The notes under the pieces: generated by a model
What the model was told of the DNA's origin: nothing
Database searches by the model: none
What the model saw: only the letters and a program-made list of their open reading frames with translations
Assembly: GCA_004213555.1 (NCBI GenBank)
Contig: SHAP01000007.1
Coordinates: 42,568-106,567 of the forward strand
Origin: Phycisphaeraceae bacterium
Lineage (GTDB): Bacteria; Planctomycetota; Phycisphaerae; Phycisphaerales; SM1A02
Length of the DNA stretch: 64,000 nt
Direction of reading: 5' to 3'
Shown: in pieces, positions 35,507 through 44,371 of the stretch
Numbering within the stretch: the stretch's first letter is position 1
Layout of the letters: each line of letters opens with the position of its first letter
Made by a program: the position numbers and the translations under genes

Positions 35507-37134
35507 ACCGAACTGACCATTTGATTGGCATCCAGCCGAAGCTGTTCCGCTTGCGGGGCGAGCTTGGCGTGCAAAAAGCCCGGTGCCCCGGTGGCGGCCA
35601 ACGCAGCAAAGCCTTGAGCAAATGACTCGCGGTCTTCAGCCACGACGGCGCGCAATCCCAAAGCGTTGGCCACTGCTCCCAGATCGGTGGAGCGAGGCGA
35701 AACAAAATCATCCAAGGAAACATCCGCCGCGAAAGGCAGGTCACGGAAGATCTGACCGCCTCCATTGTCAACACCCACCACCACCACCGGAAGGTTGGTT
35801 TCTGCAAGCTGGGCCAACCCAGAAAGATCGTGCCGGATGGTTTGGTCTCCCAAAAGCGCGACCACCGGACGACCATCGAGGGCAAGACCAATAGCTGTGG
35901 AAATCTGACCATCAATTCCTGACAGGCCACGTGAAGCGTGAACATCGGCCACCACTTGGGTGGACCAACGATCCAGTTCGCGCACCGAGCGGCTGTTGCC
36001 CACCAACAATCTCGAAGTGGAAGGTGTCACCGAACCCACTTGGGCTGCAATCCATGGTTCTGAAAAACCACATTGCTCAAGTGCGCTTTTCCGAGCAGAG
36101 TGCACCCTAGAACAGAAAGATTCGACTTCCGAAGGCAGCGGCTTGGACGAGGAGTCCAGACCAGTGATCGCCATGCTGAGGTGCTCCAGACTTGTTTCCA
36201 GCACCAAAGCCGCTTCGTCATCGCCTTCCATACGCCCACGGTCTGATGGAACAAGCAGGCGATTCCCCGAGTTCCGCGCGAGAAAAGAAGCTGTTGTCCG
36301 GTGGGTTGGGCGTCCTCCCAAATGAAGAAGAACTGGACAAGGGACCTCGGAGGCTCCATCAAGCCAGCCACACCATGGCAGGGTGGATTCGATGTCCCGC
36401 ATGCCAGAAGCAATGTCAGCCAAAACGGGCCACCCCAATGCCTGCACCAACGCCCGTGCCGCCCGACGTTCACGAGGTCGAGCCAAAGGCCCCACATAGA
36501 CGATCCCCCGCTCTTCCTCCATCAGCCGTTGGGCCACCTGCAAGGTGGCTGGGCCCGGAGCTGAATCAAGAACCGTTCGACGACGAGGAACTTCAAACTG
36601 GTGCACTTCAGGAATCGGGCTTGGCAACAGAGGCTCGTCCAAGCCAATGTTGACATGCACCACAGCTTGCTCAGCTCCACGCCAGGCATCCAAAGCCAGG
36701 CTGGAGGCATGGGTGCTGGCATCTGCGACAAGAGAACGATCGACCGAACCTGCCAACATGGCGACCTGATCGCCGGTCTGATTGGCACCGGTTCCACGAA
36801 GTCGAACCGGTCGATCCGCGGTAACAAGCAACATCGGAATGCCTGATTGTCGGGCTTCAACCGTCGCGGGCAAGAGATTGGCCACCGAGCTGCCACTGGT
36901 GGTGACCACGGCCGCGGGACGACCTTCGACGCGGGCCCAGCCCAAGGCAACAAAGGCCGCCGAACGTTCATCGTCAACTCGAACCACCTGCAACCCAATG
37001 TCGCGGGCTGCCAAAGTCAACGCCGCGCACCGGGCCCCCGGCGCCAACACCACACACCGAAGACCACAGGCTTGCCAAGTTGCGAACAGCTCACGGGCGA
37101 ATTTCAAATTTTCGGAGCCAGGGCTGTTGGTCAA
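35491..37134 (-). CDS. menD: SEPHCHC synthase (ThDP-dependent)
   Basis: 547 aa. The N-terminal ThDP domain has VVLAPGARCAALTLAA (a variant of the usual PGSRS-PLT) and DDERSAAFVALGWARV with the catalytic Glu. The ThDP-binding segment is near LLGDQTIRHDLSGLAQLAE (about 430) and VVGVDNGGGQIF. It adds alpha-ketoglutarate to isochorismate. It starts with TTG, preceded by GGGGTGAGG, 3 bases after the menF stop. Confidence 0.9.
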   Translation of the reverse strand: MTNSPGSENLKFARELFATWQACGLRCVVLAPGARCAALTLAARDIGLQVVRVDDERSAAFVALGWARVEGRPAAVVTTSGSSVANLLPATVEARQSGIPMLLVTADRPVRLRGTGANQTGDQVAMLAGSVDRSLVADASTHASSLALDAWRGAEQAVVHVNIGLDEPLLPSPIPEVHQFEVPRRRTVLDSAPGPATLQVAQRLMEEERGIVYVGPLARPRERRAARALVQALGWPVLADIASGMRDIESTLPWCGWLDGASEVPCPVLLHLGGRPTHRTTASFLARNSGNRLLVPSDRGRMEGDDEAALVLETSLEHLSMAITGLDSSSKPLPSEVESFCSRVHSARKSALEQCGFSEPWIAAQVGSVTPSTSRLLVGNSRSVRELDRWSTQVVADVHASRGLSGIDGQISTAIGLALDGRPVVALLGDQTIRHDLSGLAQLAETNLPVVVVGVDNGGGQIFRDLPFAADVSLDDFVSPRSTDLGAVANALGLRAVVAEDRESFAQGFAALAATGAPGFLHAKLAPQAEQLRLDANQMVSSVCRPS

Positions 37135-37137
37135 ACC

Positions 37138-38469
37138 TCACCCCGTTCCGGGCAATGCGGCTCGAGCCACCGCCAGCTTGGCTTCGGTTTCAACAAATTC
37201 CATCTCTGGCTGCGAGTCTCGCACGATACCGGCCCCCGCAAAAAGCGTGGCCATTTGAGGCGACAACCGCAAAGAGCGAATGGCCACGGCAACATCGTGA
37301 CCTGACCCATCAAACAGTCCGATGGGACCCGCATACAAACCACGGTCAAACCCTTCCTGGGTGGACAGATGAGACCGGGCCATGTTGGTGGGACGACCAC
37401 ATACCGCGGGGGTGGGGTGCAGCAAGCCGAGGACCGACGCGTCATCGATTGCATCATTGAGGGTCAGTTCAAGCTTACGACGCAAATGCCAAAGACTTCC
37501 TGCGGCCGGGACGACTGCAACCTGGCCTTCGCTCTTTTTTGCCTTGGCAATGGGAGTCAGTCGCTCGGTCACCGACCGCACCACCACGTCGTGTTCATGG
37601 CGGTCTTTGCTGCTTGCCAAAAGCTGCATGGCCTCGTCGGCCGAACGGGCCCGAACCGTCCCGGCCAACATTTCCGTTTGCAAACGTTGCCCGACTCTTC
37701 TCGACAAACGCTCAGGGCTCGCGCCAAGGAAGGCATGCTCACCTGATTCCACCAAAAATGAGTAGTGACTCCCTGAGGCAAGTTGGTGCAACACGTAGGC
37801 CGCATCGATCGGCTCCGAGAGGGCGTAACTGACCCGGCGCGCAAGAACGACCTTTTCCAAGTCTCCAGACTTGATGGCACCGATTGCTTGTTGCACCAAG
37901 TTGCGGAAATCACAATCTTCATCTTGCCGGTACATGCGTGCGGTCACTGGGGAACGACGTGGAACCAAAAGCGAAGCTCGTGCCGGCTCAATGGCTTCGG
38001 GCCGCTCTCCAGGCAGCAGGTACCCCACAAGGCGCTGGCAGCCATCGTGCGCCTCCAACTGCAAGCGTGGAAGAATCCAACCCCTTCTGCCGAACGGCAT
38101 CCATCCGGGGCTGCTTTCCACTGCGGGGTCAAACCGACTCCAAGCGACCACCGCCGCGTCGGGCATCAACCCTCGCAACGCATTCAGTGTGATGTCATCG
38201 ATCCAGTCCCCTCTCAGGGCAGCGTCCACCCCGGCAATGGTCCGGCCGGAACGTGACTTGAAAGCCACGCGGCGGCCCAAGGCCCGGCCGCATATCTCAT
38301 GGATGGGATCCAAGGGGGCTGGAAGATCAACCACCAAACGCCGCCAACCATCACCCGAACCCAAAGCCAGCCGGTGCAAAATGGCCAAAGCGGACGGCAG
38401 ATCCGTCGCCGAAGCGGTGTGGGTGTGCACCGGGCCACTGGCAATCCTCAAGCGGGACATGTGGATCAT
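37138..38469 (-). CDS. menF: Isochorismate synthase
   Basis: About 443 aa. The chorismate-binding domain motifs are clear: GDLEKVVLARR (about 202-212), FLGASPERL, MLAGTVRA, KDRHEHDVVVRSV, LHPTPAVCGRP (about 365) and FAGAGIVRDSQPEMEFVETEAK. It makes isochorismate from chorismate and is the first gene of the men operon. Start at 38469 because GGAGGA lies five bases upstream; the frame extends further to 38490. Confidence 0.92.
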   Translation of the reverse strand: MIHMSRLRIASGPVHTHTASATDLPSALAILHRLALGSGDGWRRLVVDLPAPLDPIHEICGRALGRRVAFKSRSGRTIAGVDAALRGDWIDDITLNALRGLMPDAAVVAWSRFDPAVESSPGWMPFGRRGWILPRLQLEAHDGCQRLVGYLLPGERPEAIEPARASLLVPRRSPVTARMYRQDEDCDFRNLVQQAIGAIKSGDLEKVVLARRVSYALSEPIDAAYVLHQLASGSHYSFLVESGEHAFLGASPERLSRRVGQRLQTEMLAGTVRARSADEAMQLLASSKDRHEHDVVVRSVTERLTPIAKAKKSEGQVAVVPAAGSLWHLRRKLELTLNDAIDDASVLGLLHPTPAVCGRPTNMARSHLSTQEGFDRGLYAGPIGLFDGSGHDVAVAIRSLRLSPQMATLFAGAGIVRDSQPEMEFVETEAKLAVARAALPGTG

Positions 38470-38519
38470 TCTAGTCCTCCGGGATACCACTCGCCGGGAC
38501 CGATATTCTCTGAGAACCC

Positions 38520-39272
38520 ATGCGAATCTACCTCTCCATCCTCTGCCTTGCGGCCTGCACCACCGTCCCCGGGACCGGCCGAACCCAGTTCAACCTCTTT
38601 CCCCTCTCAGAAGATGTCCGGTTGGGTGAAGTCGCGTGGAAAAACACCTTGGAATCCGAGAAAGTGCTGCCGGTGTCCTCCCCAGAGCACCAAAGGGTGG
38701 ACCAGATCATGCAACGTCTGGTGGCTGCGACCCAACAGAGGCATCCCAATCTCGCCGCCAGCTTTCATTGGGAGTGGCGGGTGATTCAAGACGACAGCCA
38801 GGTCAATGCGTGGTGCCTTCCGGGTGGGAAGATGGCGGTGTACACCGGCATGATGAACTTTGTCACCAGCGACGACCAGTTGGCTGCGGTGATGGGGCAC
38901 GAAATTGCCCATGCGGTGGCGCGGCATGGCACCGAGCGGTTGAGTCAAACTCAAGCGGCGCAAGTCGTCTTGGCCGCCAGCGACGGTGAACTCAACGACC
39001 GCGAAATACGAATGGCAGAGTCAGCTTTTGGCCTAGGTATTGCTCTTCCGTTTTCTCGAGCCCACGAACATGAGGCCGATGAGTTGGGCATCTACATCGC
39101 CGCCAGCGCTGGATATGAACCCAAAGCAGCAATTGATTTGTGGCAAGCCATGCAACAGACAACTGGACGCACTCCAGAATTCCTGTCGACCCATCCAAGT
39201 CCAAGCAGCCGCGCAGCCAAACTCACGGCACTCCTTCCAACTGCAGAACGCATCCGAGACCGAAGCAAATGA
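38520..39272 (+). CDS. M48-family metallopeptidase lipoprotein (LoiP/YggG-like)
   Basis: 250 aa. The N-terminus ends with a lipobox (ILCLAAC), so it is probably anchored. The zinc site is GHEIAHAVARHG (HExxH, about 126-137) with a third ligand in HEHEADELGI (about 185). VNAWCLPGGKMAVYTG is a typical M48 stretch. It is likely an envelope quality-control protease. Its stop overlaps the murC start (ATGA). Confidence 0.88.
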   Translation: MRIYLSILCLAACTTVPGTGRTQFNLFPLSEDVRLGEVAWKNTLESEKVLPVSSPEHQRVDQIMQRLVAATQQRHPNLAASFHWEWRVIQDDSQVNAWCLPGGKMAVYTGMMNFVTSDDQLAAVMGHEIAHAVARHGTERLSQTQAAQVVLAASDGELNDREIRMAESAFGLGIALPFSRAHEHEADELGIYIAASAGYEPKAAIDLWQAMQQTTGRTPEFLSTHPSPSSRAAKLTALLPTAERIRDRSK

Positions 39273-40684
39273 CTTTGACCGGCCGTCATATTGAACTGAT
39301 TGGCATTGGTGGATGCGGCATGAGCGGTTTGGCCCGGGTGCTGCAGGCTCGGGGCGCTCAAGTTTCTGGGTCAGATCAGGTCCCCAGCCCTACAACAGAA
39401 GCGCTCGAGCAAGATGGCATCACCGTAAGCACCGACCAATCCGTCGCTTCACTGAAGCCTGACACCGATCTTGTGATCGCGACCGCAGCACTGCCCGCAG
39501 ACCACCCAGTCTTGGCAAAAGCTTCTTCCCGTGGACTGGAAGTTATTCGCTATGCCGATGCCCTGGGCAGACTGCAGGAAGAAGGTTTTGGCATTTCAAT
39601 CGCCGGGACCCACGGCAAAAGCACCACTTGCGCGATGTGCTGCCATGCCCTCTTGCACGCCGGCCTGGCGCCGTCGTTCATCATTGGCGCGGAAGTCCCC
39701 CAACTTGGAGGCGGCAGCCAAGTGGGCGCTGCCAAAATCCCCATCGGTCCGATGGCCGGACTTCCGGGCCTGATGGTGGCAGAGGCCTGTGAATTCAATC
39801 GTTCATTCCATGCGCATCGTCCCAAACATGCCGCCATTTTGAACGTTGAAGAAGACCATCTGGACGTCTACCACAACCTCGAAGGGGTCATCCAAGGTTT
39901 CGCTGAGTTCGCCCGAAACATCCCCGATGCCCACCTTGGCGGACGACTGCTGATCGCTCATGATGGTGCCCACCGCCGTGAAGTCACGCGAGGCAGCAGC
40001 GCGAGAGTAGAAACCTTCGGACTGTCCACTGAGGCGGACTGGTCGCTCAAATTCAACGTCGACACACAGGAAGTCCAACTTCGAGGCCCGGGATCCGACT
40101 TGCGGTGGCAGAACCGCATGCCAGGCGAACACAATGCCCTGAATGCCGGCGCGGCTGCAATATTAGCGCTGTGGGCCGGCGCGGAGCCAAGATTGGTTCA
40201 AGAGGCCATGGCACAATTCACTGGGCTCGCACGCCGAACCGAGTTCGTGGGCACCAAGACCTTGAACTCTGGAGAGGTTCGGGTTTGGGATGACTATGGA
40301 CACCACCCAACTGAAATTGACCGAACCCTTCGGGCCCTCCGAGCATCAGAGTCCCCCCGCCGATTGGTCTGCGTCTTTCAGCCCCACCAACACAGTCGAA
40401 CGCGATTCTTACTCGACGAATTCGCGTCGTCGTTCAACGCGGCCGATGTGGTGATTGTGCCTGAGATTTATTTTGTTCGCGATTCGGAGTCCGCCCAAGA
40501 CCTAGTCAATCAACACACTTTGGTGGACCGGCTCCGGGCCCGTGGCACCAACGCCCTTGCTGCCGATTCTCTGGAAGACACCGTCTCTCGATTGGACATG
40601 GTGCTTTGCGGTGGAGACTTGCTGGTGGTGATGGGGGCAGGACCTGTCGGATCGGTTGGACCCCAGTGGGTGCATTCATCTTGA
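39269..40684 (+). CDS. murC: UDP-N-acetylmuramate-L-alanine ligase
   Basis: About 471 aa. GIGGCGMSGLARVL (nucleotide-binding N-terminal domain), the ATP loop GTHGKSTT (about 115-122), EACEFNRSF, NVEEDHLDVY (about 192-201) and WDDYGHHPTEI (about 340) are standard MurC motifs. It adds L-Ala to UDP-MurNAc in the cytoplasm. ATG at 39269 is fixed by overlap with the M48 stop. It is followed by murB via a TTGA overlap. Confidence 0.94.
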   Translation: MTLTGRHIELIGIGGCGMSGLARVLQARGAQVSGSDQVPSPTTEALEQDGITVSTDQSVASLKPDTDLVIATAALPADHPVLAKASSRGLEVIRYADALGRLQEEGFGISIAGTHGKSTTCAMCCHALLHAGLAPSFIIGAEVPQLGGGSQVGAAKIPIGPMAGLPGLMVAEACEFNRSFHAHRPKHAAILNVEEDHLDVYHNLEGVIQGFAEFARNIPDAHLGGRLLIAHDGAHRREVTRGSSARVETFGLSTEADWSLKFNVDTQEVQLRGPGSDLRWQNRMPGEHNALNAGAAAILALWAGAEPRLVQEAMAQFTGLARRTEFVGTKTLNSGEVRVWDDYGHHPTEIDRTLRALRASESPRRLVCVFQPHQHSRTRFLLDEFASSFNAADVVIVPEIYFVRDSESAQDLVNQHTLVDRLRARGTNALAADSLEDTVSRLDMVLCGGDLLVVMGAGPVGSVGPQWVHSS

Positions 40685-41565
40685 AAGAATTCTTAAACGA
40701 GCCACTGTCACAGCATTGCTGGAACAAACTTGGCGGACCTGCCGAGTGCTTGATCGACATCGATACAGAAGACGAATTGGTTCAAGTCCTCACCGAATCC
40801 CATGCCAAACGAACACCCGTCAGGGTGCTGGGATTGGGGTCCAATCTTCTGGTTTCCGAAGACGGTGTTCCCGGAGTCGTGATTCGCCTCAAAGGCGAGT
40901 TCGCCCACTTTTCTTTCGATGGAGAAACAATGCATGCCGGGGGCGGAACTGATCTTCGCAAGATCATCCCTGAATCAGTCCGTCGCGGCCTCGATGGGCT
41001 GTGGCAACTGGCTGGATTTCCGGCGACCATCGGCGGAGCGTTGGCCATGAATGCAGGTGGACGTTGGGGCGAAATCAGCGACAACCTGGTCCACTGCTCT
41101 GGATTCCTTCTTGACGGCACCCCGTACCAGCAAACTGTTGAAGAGTGCCAATTCGGGTACCGCCATTCACAACTTCGCGGGATTGTGACCCAAACCACCT
41201 TTCATCTCAAAGCTGCAGATCCGAAGCTGTTGCGTCGACAGCTTAAGGAGGTCATGGCTGAAAAAGCGATCGCACAACCGCTCGGAGCGAACACGCCCAG
41301 CAGCGGCTGCGCTTTTCGAAACCCCTTGGTAGGAAAGGTTCGATGCAGCGCGGGCCAGCTGATTGACGAAGCCGGAGGAAAAGGAATGCGGGTCGGCGGG
41401 GCTTCGGTCAGTTCAGAACACGCCAACTTCATTGTGACCACACCCGAGGCAACTCCCGAAGAGGTCATGGATTTGATGAACCAAGTGCAACAGCTCGTGG
41501 CAAAGCACCACAATGTGAACTTGGTCCCGGAGGTGATTCAATGGCCAAATCCCAAGAACCCCTGA
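40681..41565 (+). CDS. murB: UDP-N-acetylenolpyruvoylglucosamine reductase
   Basis: About 294 aa, MurB type. The FAD domain has NKLGGPAECL and LGLGSNLLVSEDGVPG. The middle has GFPATIGGALAMNAGGRWGE and the C-terminal part SSGCAFRNP with the catalytic Ser region, followed by GQLIDEAGGKGMRVGGA. It reduces UDP-GlcNAc-enolpyruvate. The TTG start overlaps the murC stop; 3' overlap of 25 bases with ddl. Confidence 0.93.
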   Translation: MKEFLNEPLSQHCWNKLGGPAECLIDIDTEDELVQVLTESHAKRTPVRVLGLGSNLLVSEDGVPGVVIRLKGEFAHFSFDGETMHAGGGTDLRKIIPESVRRGLDGLWQLAGFPATIGGALAMNAGGRWGEISDNLVHCSGFLLDGTPYQQTVEECQFGYRHSQLRGIVTQTTFHLKAADPKLLRRQLKEVMAEKAIAQPLGANTPSSGCAFRNPLVGKVRCSAGQLIDEAGGKGMRVGGASVSSEHANFIVTTPEATPEEVMDLMNQVQQLVAKHHNVNLVPEVIQWPNPKNP

Positions 41566-42461
41566 GCATCACCGTGCTCTCAGGTGGACCAGATGCCGAG
41601 GCCATGATTTCTCGAAAATCCGCCGCCGCCATCGGCAACGCTTTACGCACGGTGGGCCATGACGTCAACGAAATGGATCTTCCCACCGATGACCCCATTG
41701 CACCTTTGCGCGAGATCCCAAAAGAACATGTGGTTTTTCCAGCCCTGCACGGTCCATGGGGCGAAGGGGGCGGCGCGCAAACCCAACTGGTGGAACTCGG
41801 GCTCTCGTTCGTGGGCTTCGGTCCCGCTGCCGCGAGGGTCGCGATGGACAAGCACCAAACCAGAATGCTTGCGGCTGAACATGGAGTCGCTGTCGCAGAT
41901 GGCGCGGTGGTGCACCGTGGCGGCACTTGCCCCTGCCCCCTGCCTTGCGTTTTGAAACCGTTGGACGAAGGATCAAGCGTTGGCCTTCGGTTGCTTCGTA
42001 CCGATGACGAGGCAACTGCTGCCATCAAAAACCTCAGCGGCCCTGCGCTCTGCGAAGCCTTTGTTCCGGGCCGGGAATGTACCGTGCCCTGGGTTTTAGG
42101 ACAGGTGCTTCCAGTGGTTGAGATCACCCCAGCCACTGACCTGTACGACCATGAGGCAAAATATCTACGGGACGACACCATTTTTACCGTGGAACCGGAG
42201 ATCGATCCCGAAGTGCATGCGGCCTTGCGAGAGGCCACCAAACGAATGGCGGCACGCCTCAATGCACGGCATCTTGGTCGGGCGGATTTTATCCTTGGCC
42301 CCCAAGGCCCGGTGTTTCTGGAATGGAACGCCATGCCTGGGTTCACCGCCAGCAGCCTGCTTCCCAGAGCCGCTGGACACGTTGGCATCTCGCTTCCTGA
42401 ACTCACAGATCGTTTGATTCGAGCCGCTCATGCCGAAGGTCCAATCAAGCCGATACGTTGA
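41541..42461 (+). CDS. ddl: D-alanine-D-alanine ligase
   Basis: 306 aa. ITVLSGGPDAEAMIS (about 9-23) is the N-terminal signature; ALHGPWGEGG (about 68), DKHQTRML, LKPLDEGSSVGL, and FLEWNAMPGFT (about 268) cover the ATP-grasp metal site. It joins two D-Ala for peptidoglycan. Some positions differ from the E. coli type, but the order of motifs is right. The 3' end overlaps the next gene by 32 bases. Confidence 0.92.
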   Translation: MAKSQEPLSITVLSGGPDAEAMISRKSAAAIGNALRTVGHDVNEMDLPTDDPIAPLREIPKEHVVFPALHGPWGEGGGAQTQLVELGLSFVGFGPAAARVAMDKHQTRMLAAEHGVAVADGAVVHRGGTCPCPLPCVLKPLDEGSSVGLRLLRTDDEATAAIKNLSGPALCEAFVPGRECTVPWVLGQVLPVVEITPATDLYDHEAKYLRDDTIFTVEPEIDPEVHAALREATKRMAARLNARHLGRADFILGPQGPVFLEWNAMPGFTASSLLPRAAGHVGISLPELTDRLIRAAHAEGPIKPIR

Positions 42462-43251
42462 AGTGAATCGCACCAAAGGCAAATCTCCCACCAATCCAAC
42501 CTATTGGCCAATGGCCGCAGGAACGATCGTCATGATGCTTGCCATGGCCGTGGTCAACCACAGCGGTTGGAAGGGGCACCGCAGCCCTTTGGCGACCTTT
42601 CGAATCGAATGCAAACACGTGGATGACAAGTCAAAGAGTTACCGCGAGGACTACCAAAACGTGATCGGTGAAGTTGTAGGAAAATGGCGCCACAACGACA
42701 AGGCCCAAAATCTCCAAACACTGCAACGACAAATTATGAATCTGGGTCATTTTCAATCAGCCAAGGTGTGGATTGCCACCCCGCGGTCGATCAGTATTTC
42801 AGTCTTGACGGGCGAGCGAATCTTTGATGTCAATCCTTCATTCCTGTCAAAATCCAAGGGTTCCACCAACTTCACATTAAATGGCTGCGTCCCCCTGCCC
42901 TCTGAATCGAGAGACCTGTCTCTTCCGGTTTTGGACGTCAGCACAAACCATGGTTTTTCGACTGCCAGTGAAGTTCTACAACATGCCAAGGCACAAGGAT
43001 GGTCTTCGTTCATTGAAGAAATACGAGAGCCTCAGTCAAACCAAATTGAACTGGTGGTCTCAGATGCTTCAGGCGTTCAGGGACTTGTTGACTTCCGGAG
43101 CACTCCCACACACGAAGCGGGCACTGAACCGCTTTTTGCTCTGAAATTAAAAATTCTGGACAAGCAGGCGATGGTTTACCGATCGCTCACCCCTGGTGGA
43201 GGGAAATGGCGTATTGAACCACGCGGAATGGTCCGCCGACCCGCGGCATGA
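42430..43251 (+). CDS. FtsQ-like POTRA-domain protein
   Basis: 273 aa. A short cytoplasmic N-terminus, one membrane helix (about 28-44), then a soluble domain. The segment LQRQIMNLGHFQSAKVWIATP followed by RSISISVLTGER has the FtsQ/POTRA pattern (helix, strand with A-x-V, P, then I-x-V-x-ER). Its place after murC-murB-ddl matches ftsQ in the standard dcw cluster. No ftsA or ftsZ follows. FtsQ links division proteins in the periplasm. Homology is weak by eye and the call relies on position. Confidence 0.55.
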   Translation: MPKVQSSRYVEVNRTKGKSPTNPTYWPMAAGTIVMMLAMAVVNHSGWKGHRSPLATFRIECKHVDDKSKSYREDYQNVIGEVVGKWRHNDKAQNLQTLQRQIMNLGHFQSAKVWIATPRSISISVLTGERIFDVNPSFLSKSKGSTNFTLNGCVPLPSESRDLSLPVLDVSTNHGFSTASEVLQHAKAQGWSSFIEEIREPQSNQIELVVSDASGVQGLVDFRSTPTHEAGTEPLFALKLKILDKQAMVYRSLTPGGGKWRIEPRGMVRRPAA

Positions 43252-43871
43252 TCCCCGCTCTTGAACACCGCTGGAAGCAATTGCTGTTGCTGGCCAGCTC
43301 GGGTTGGATCCTTCTGTCTTTCGTGGTGAACGTCTTGGCCGTCCCCAACCTCGTCCAGAACACTGAAGCCAATTTGTGGGGCTACCAGCAACATCTCACC
43401 AGTCTTTCTTTCGGGCTGCTGCTGGCGTATCCCGTCGCCCGCGCGACGATTGGTCCATCGCCCCGACCCAATCTGGAGTGGCAATCCCTCCTTATCCTGG
43501 TCATGGTTGTGCAAGTTGCGCTTGCCCCTCTAGGCCTGCTTCTTCAACAGCCCGTTGAAGTCTTGCTGAAAGCCGATGCTTGGTTGATTGGCTGTGCCAT
43601 GTGGGGATGTGGGGCTGGCCGCACCATGCGAGAAAAACTTTCGCTCGGGGCAGCACTTCTTGCGCTTCCTTTTTTTGCCATGCTCTTCAACTCTGATTGG
43701 AGTGTCCCAACCGCAGCCGCTTCGGCAGTTCACAAGTCCAGTCATCGCCCACCGCCACCTCTGTGGCTCGTTGCGATTTCATTCGGCACCGGCTGGTTCT
43801 GGATGACCAGACCACGACGCCCTTTTCCAAGAGACAACACCAATGACCATCATTCCAAGAAAGCCATTTGA
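43248..43871 (+). CDS. Predicted membrane protein of unknown function
   Basis: 207 aa with about five hydrophobic segments (around 10-32, 50-62, 80-100, 110-140 and 170-185), a Pro-rich stretch SSHRPPPPLW and a basic tail (MTRPRRPFPRD). ATGA overlap with the FtsQ-like gene. It could be a division or envelope protein by context. No motif was recognised. Confidence 0.55.
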   Translation: MIPALEHRWKQLLLLASSGWILLSFVVNVLAVPNLVQNTEANLWGYQQHLTSLSFGLLLAYPVARATIGPSPRPNLEWQSLLILVMVVQVALAPLGLLLQQPVEVLLKADAWLIGCAMWGCGAGRTMREKLSLGAALLALPFFAMLFNSDWSVPTAAASAVHKSSHRPPPPLWLVAISFGTGWFWMTRPRRPFPRDNTNDHHSKKAI

Positions 43872-44232
43872 TCTTGCGCTGAGCGACCATATTGACGTTT
43901 TGGGCCCAATTGGATTTGCCCAAAATGCAGGAATGACCACGCGACAACTGAACCGCATTCGCTCCGGCGATCAACCCAATCCCTTCCATCGAGCCGCGGA
44001 ATGGTCACGGCTTGGGTCAGCCGAAACAGCAAACCGGTTGGTGTCGATGGTGTGTGAGGCCAACGACGGCTTCTTCATCCAAGAAGGTGGTTCAGACTCA
44101 ACCAACATCGAAGACACCATTCAAAAAGCCGCTGATGTCATCAAAGGACTCGCCGATGGGTCACTCGACGACGAAGACCGCCGGCTTGTACGCGAAGCTG
44201 TGGCGGCGATGATTGGACTCCTGGAGAAGTAG
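43843..44232 (+). CDS. Small unknown protein with possible HTH-like N-terminus
   Basis: 129 aa, acidic, no membrane helix. IGFAQNAGMTTRQLNRIRSGDQPNP (read from residue 23) looks like a helix-turn-helix of the Cro/CII sort. The C-terminal part is a helical acidic tail (DGSLDDEDRRLVREAVAAM). It overlaps the preceding gene by 29 bases. It lies just upstream of tRNA-Ser. Function unknown. Confidence 0.5.
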   Translation: MTIIPRKPFDLALSDHIDVLGPIGFAQNAGMTTRQLNRIRSGDQPNPFHRAAEWSRLGSAETANRLVSMVCEANDGFFIQEGGSDSTNIEDTIQKAADVIKGLADGSLDDEDRRLVREAVAAMIGLLEK

Positions 44233-44275
44233 CCGTTCATTTGATCAAAGAAGTCGATAGGATGATTTGTCCACC

Positions 44276-44362
44276 GGTGGGGTGGCAGAGCGGTTGAATG
44301 CACCGGTCTTGAAAACCGGCATCGGGGAATCCCGATCAGGGGTTCGAATCCCCTCCCCACCG
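44276..44362 (+). tRNA. tRNA-Ser(UGA)
   Basis: An 87-base cloverleaf. The acceptor arm GGTGGGG pairs with CCCCACC. The anticodon arm CCGGT-CTTGAAA-ACCGG has anticodon TGA at 44310-44312. There is a long class II variable arm (ATCGGG-GAAT-CCCGAT) and the T arm AGGGG-TTCGAAT-CCCCT. The discriminator base is G and CCA is not encoded. Confidence 0.95.
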
Positions 44363-44371
44363 CTTCATCCT

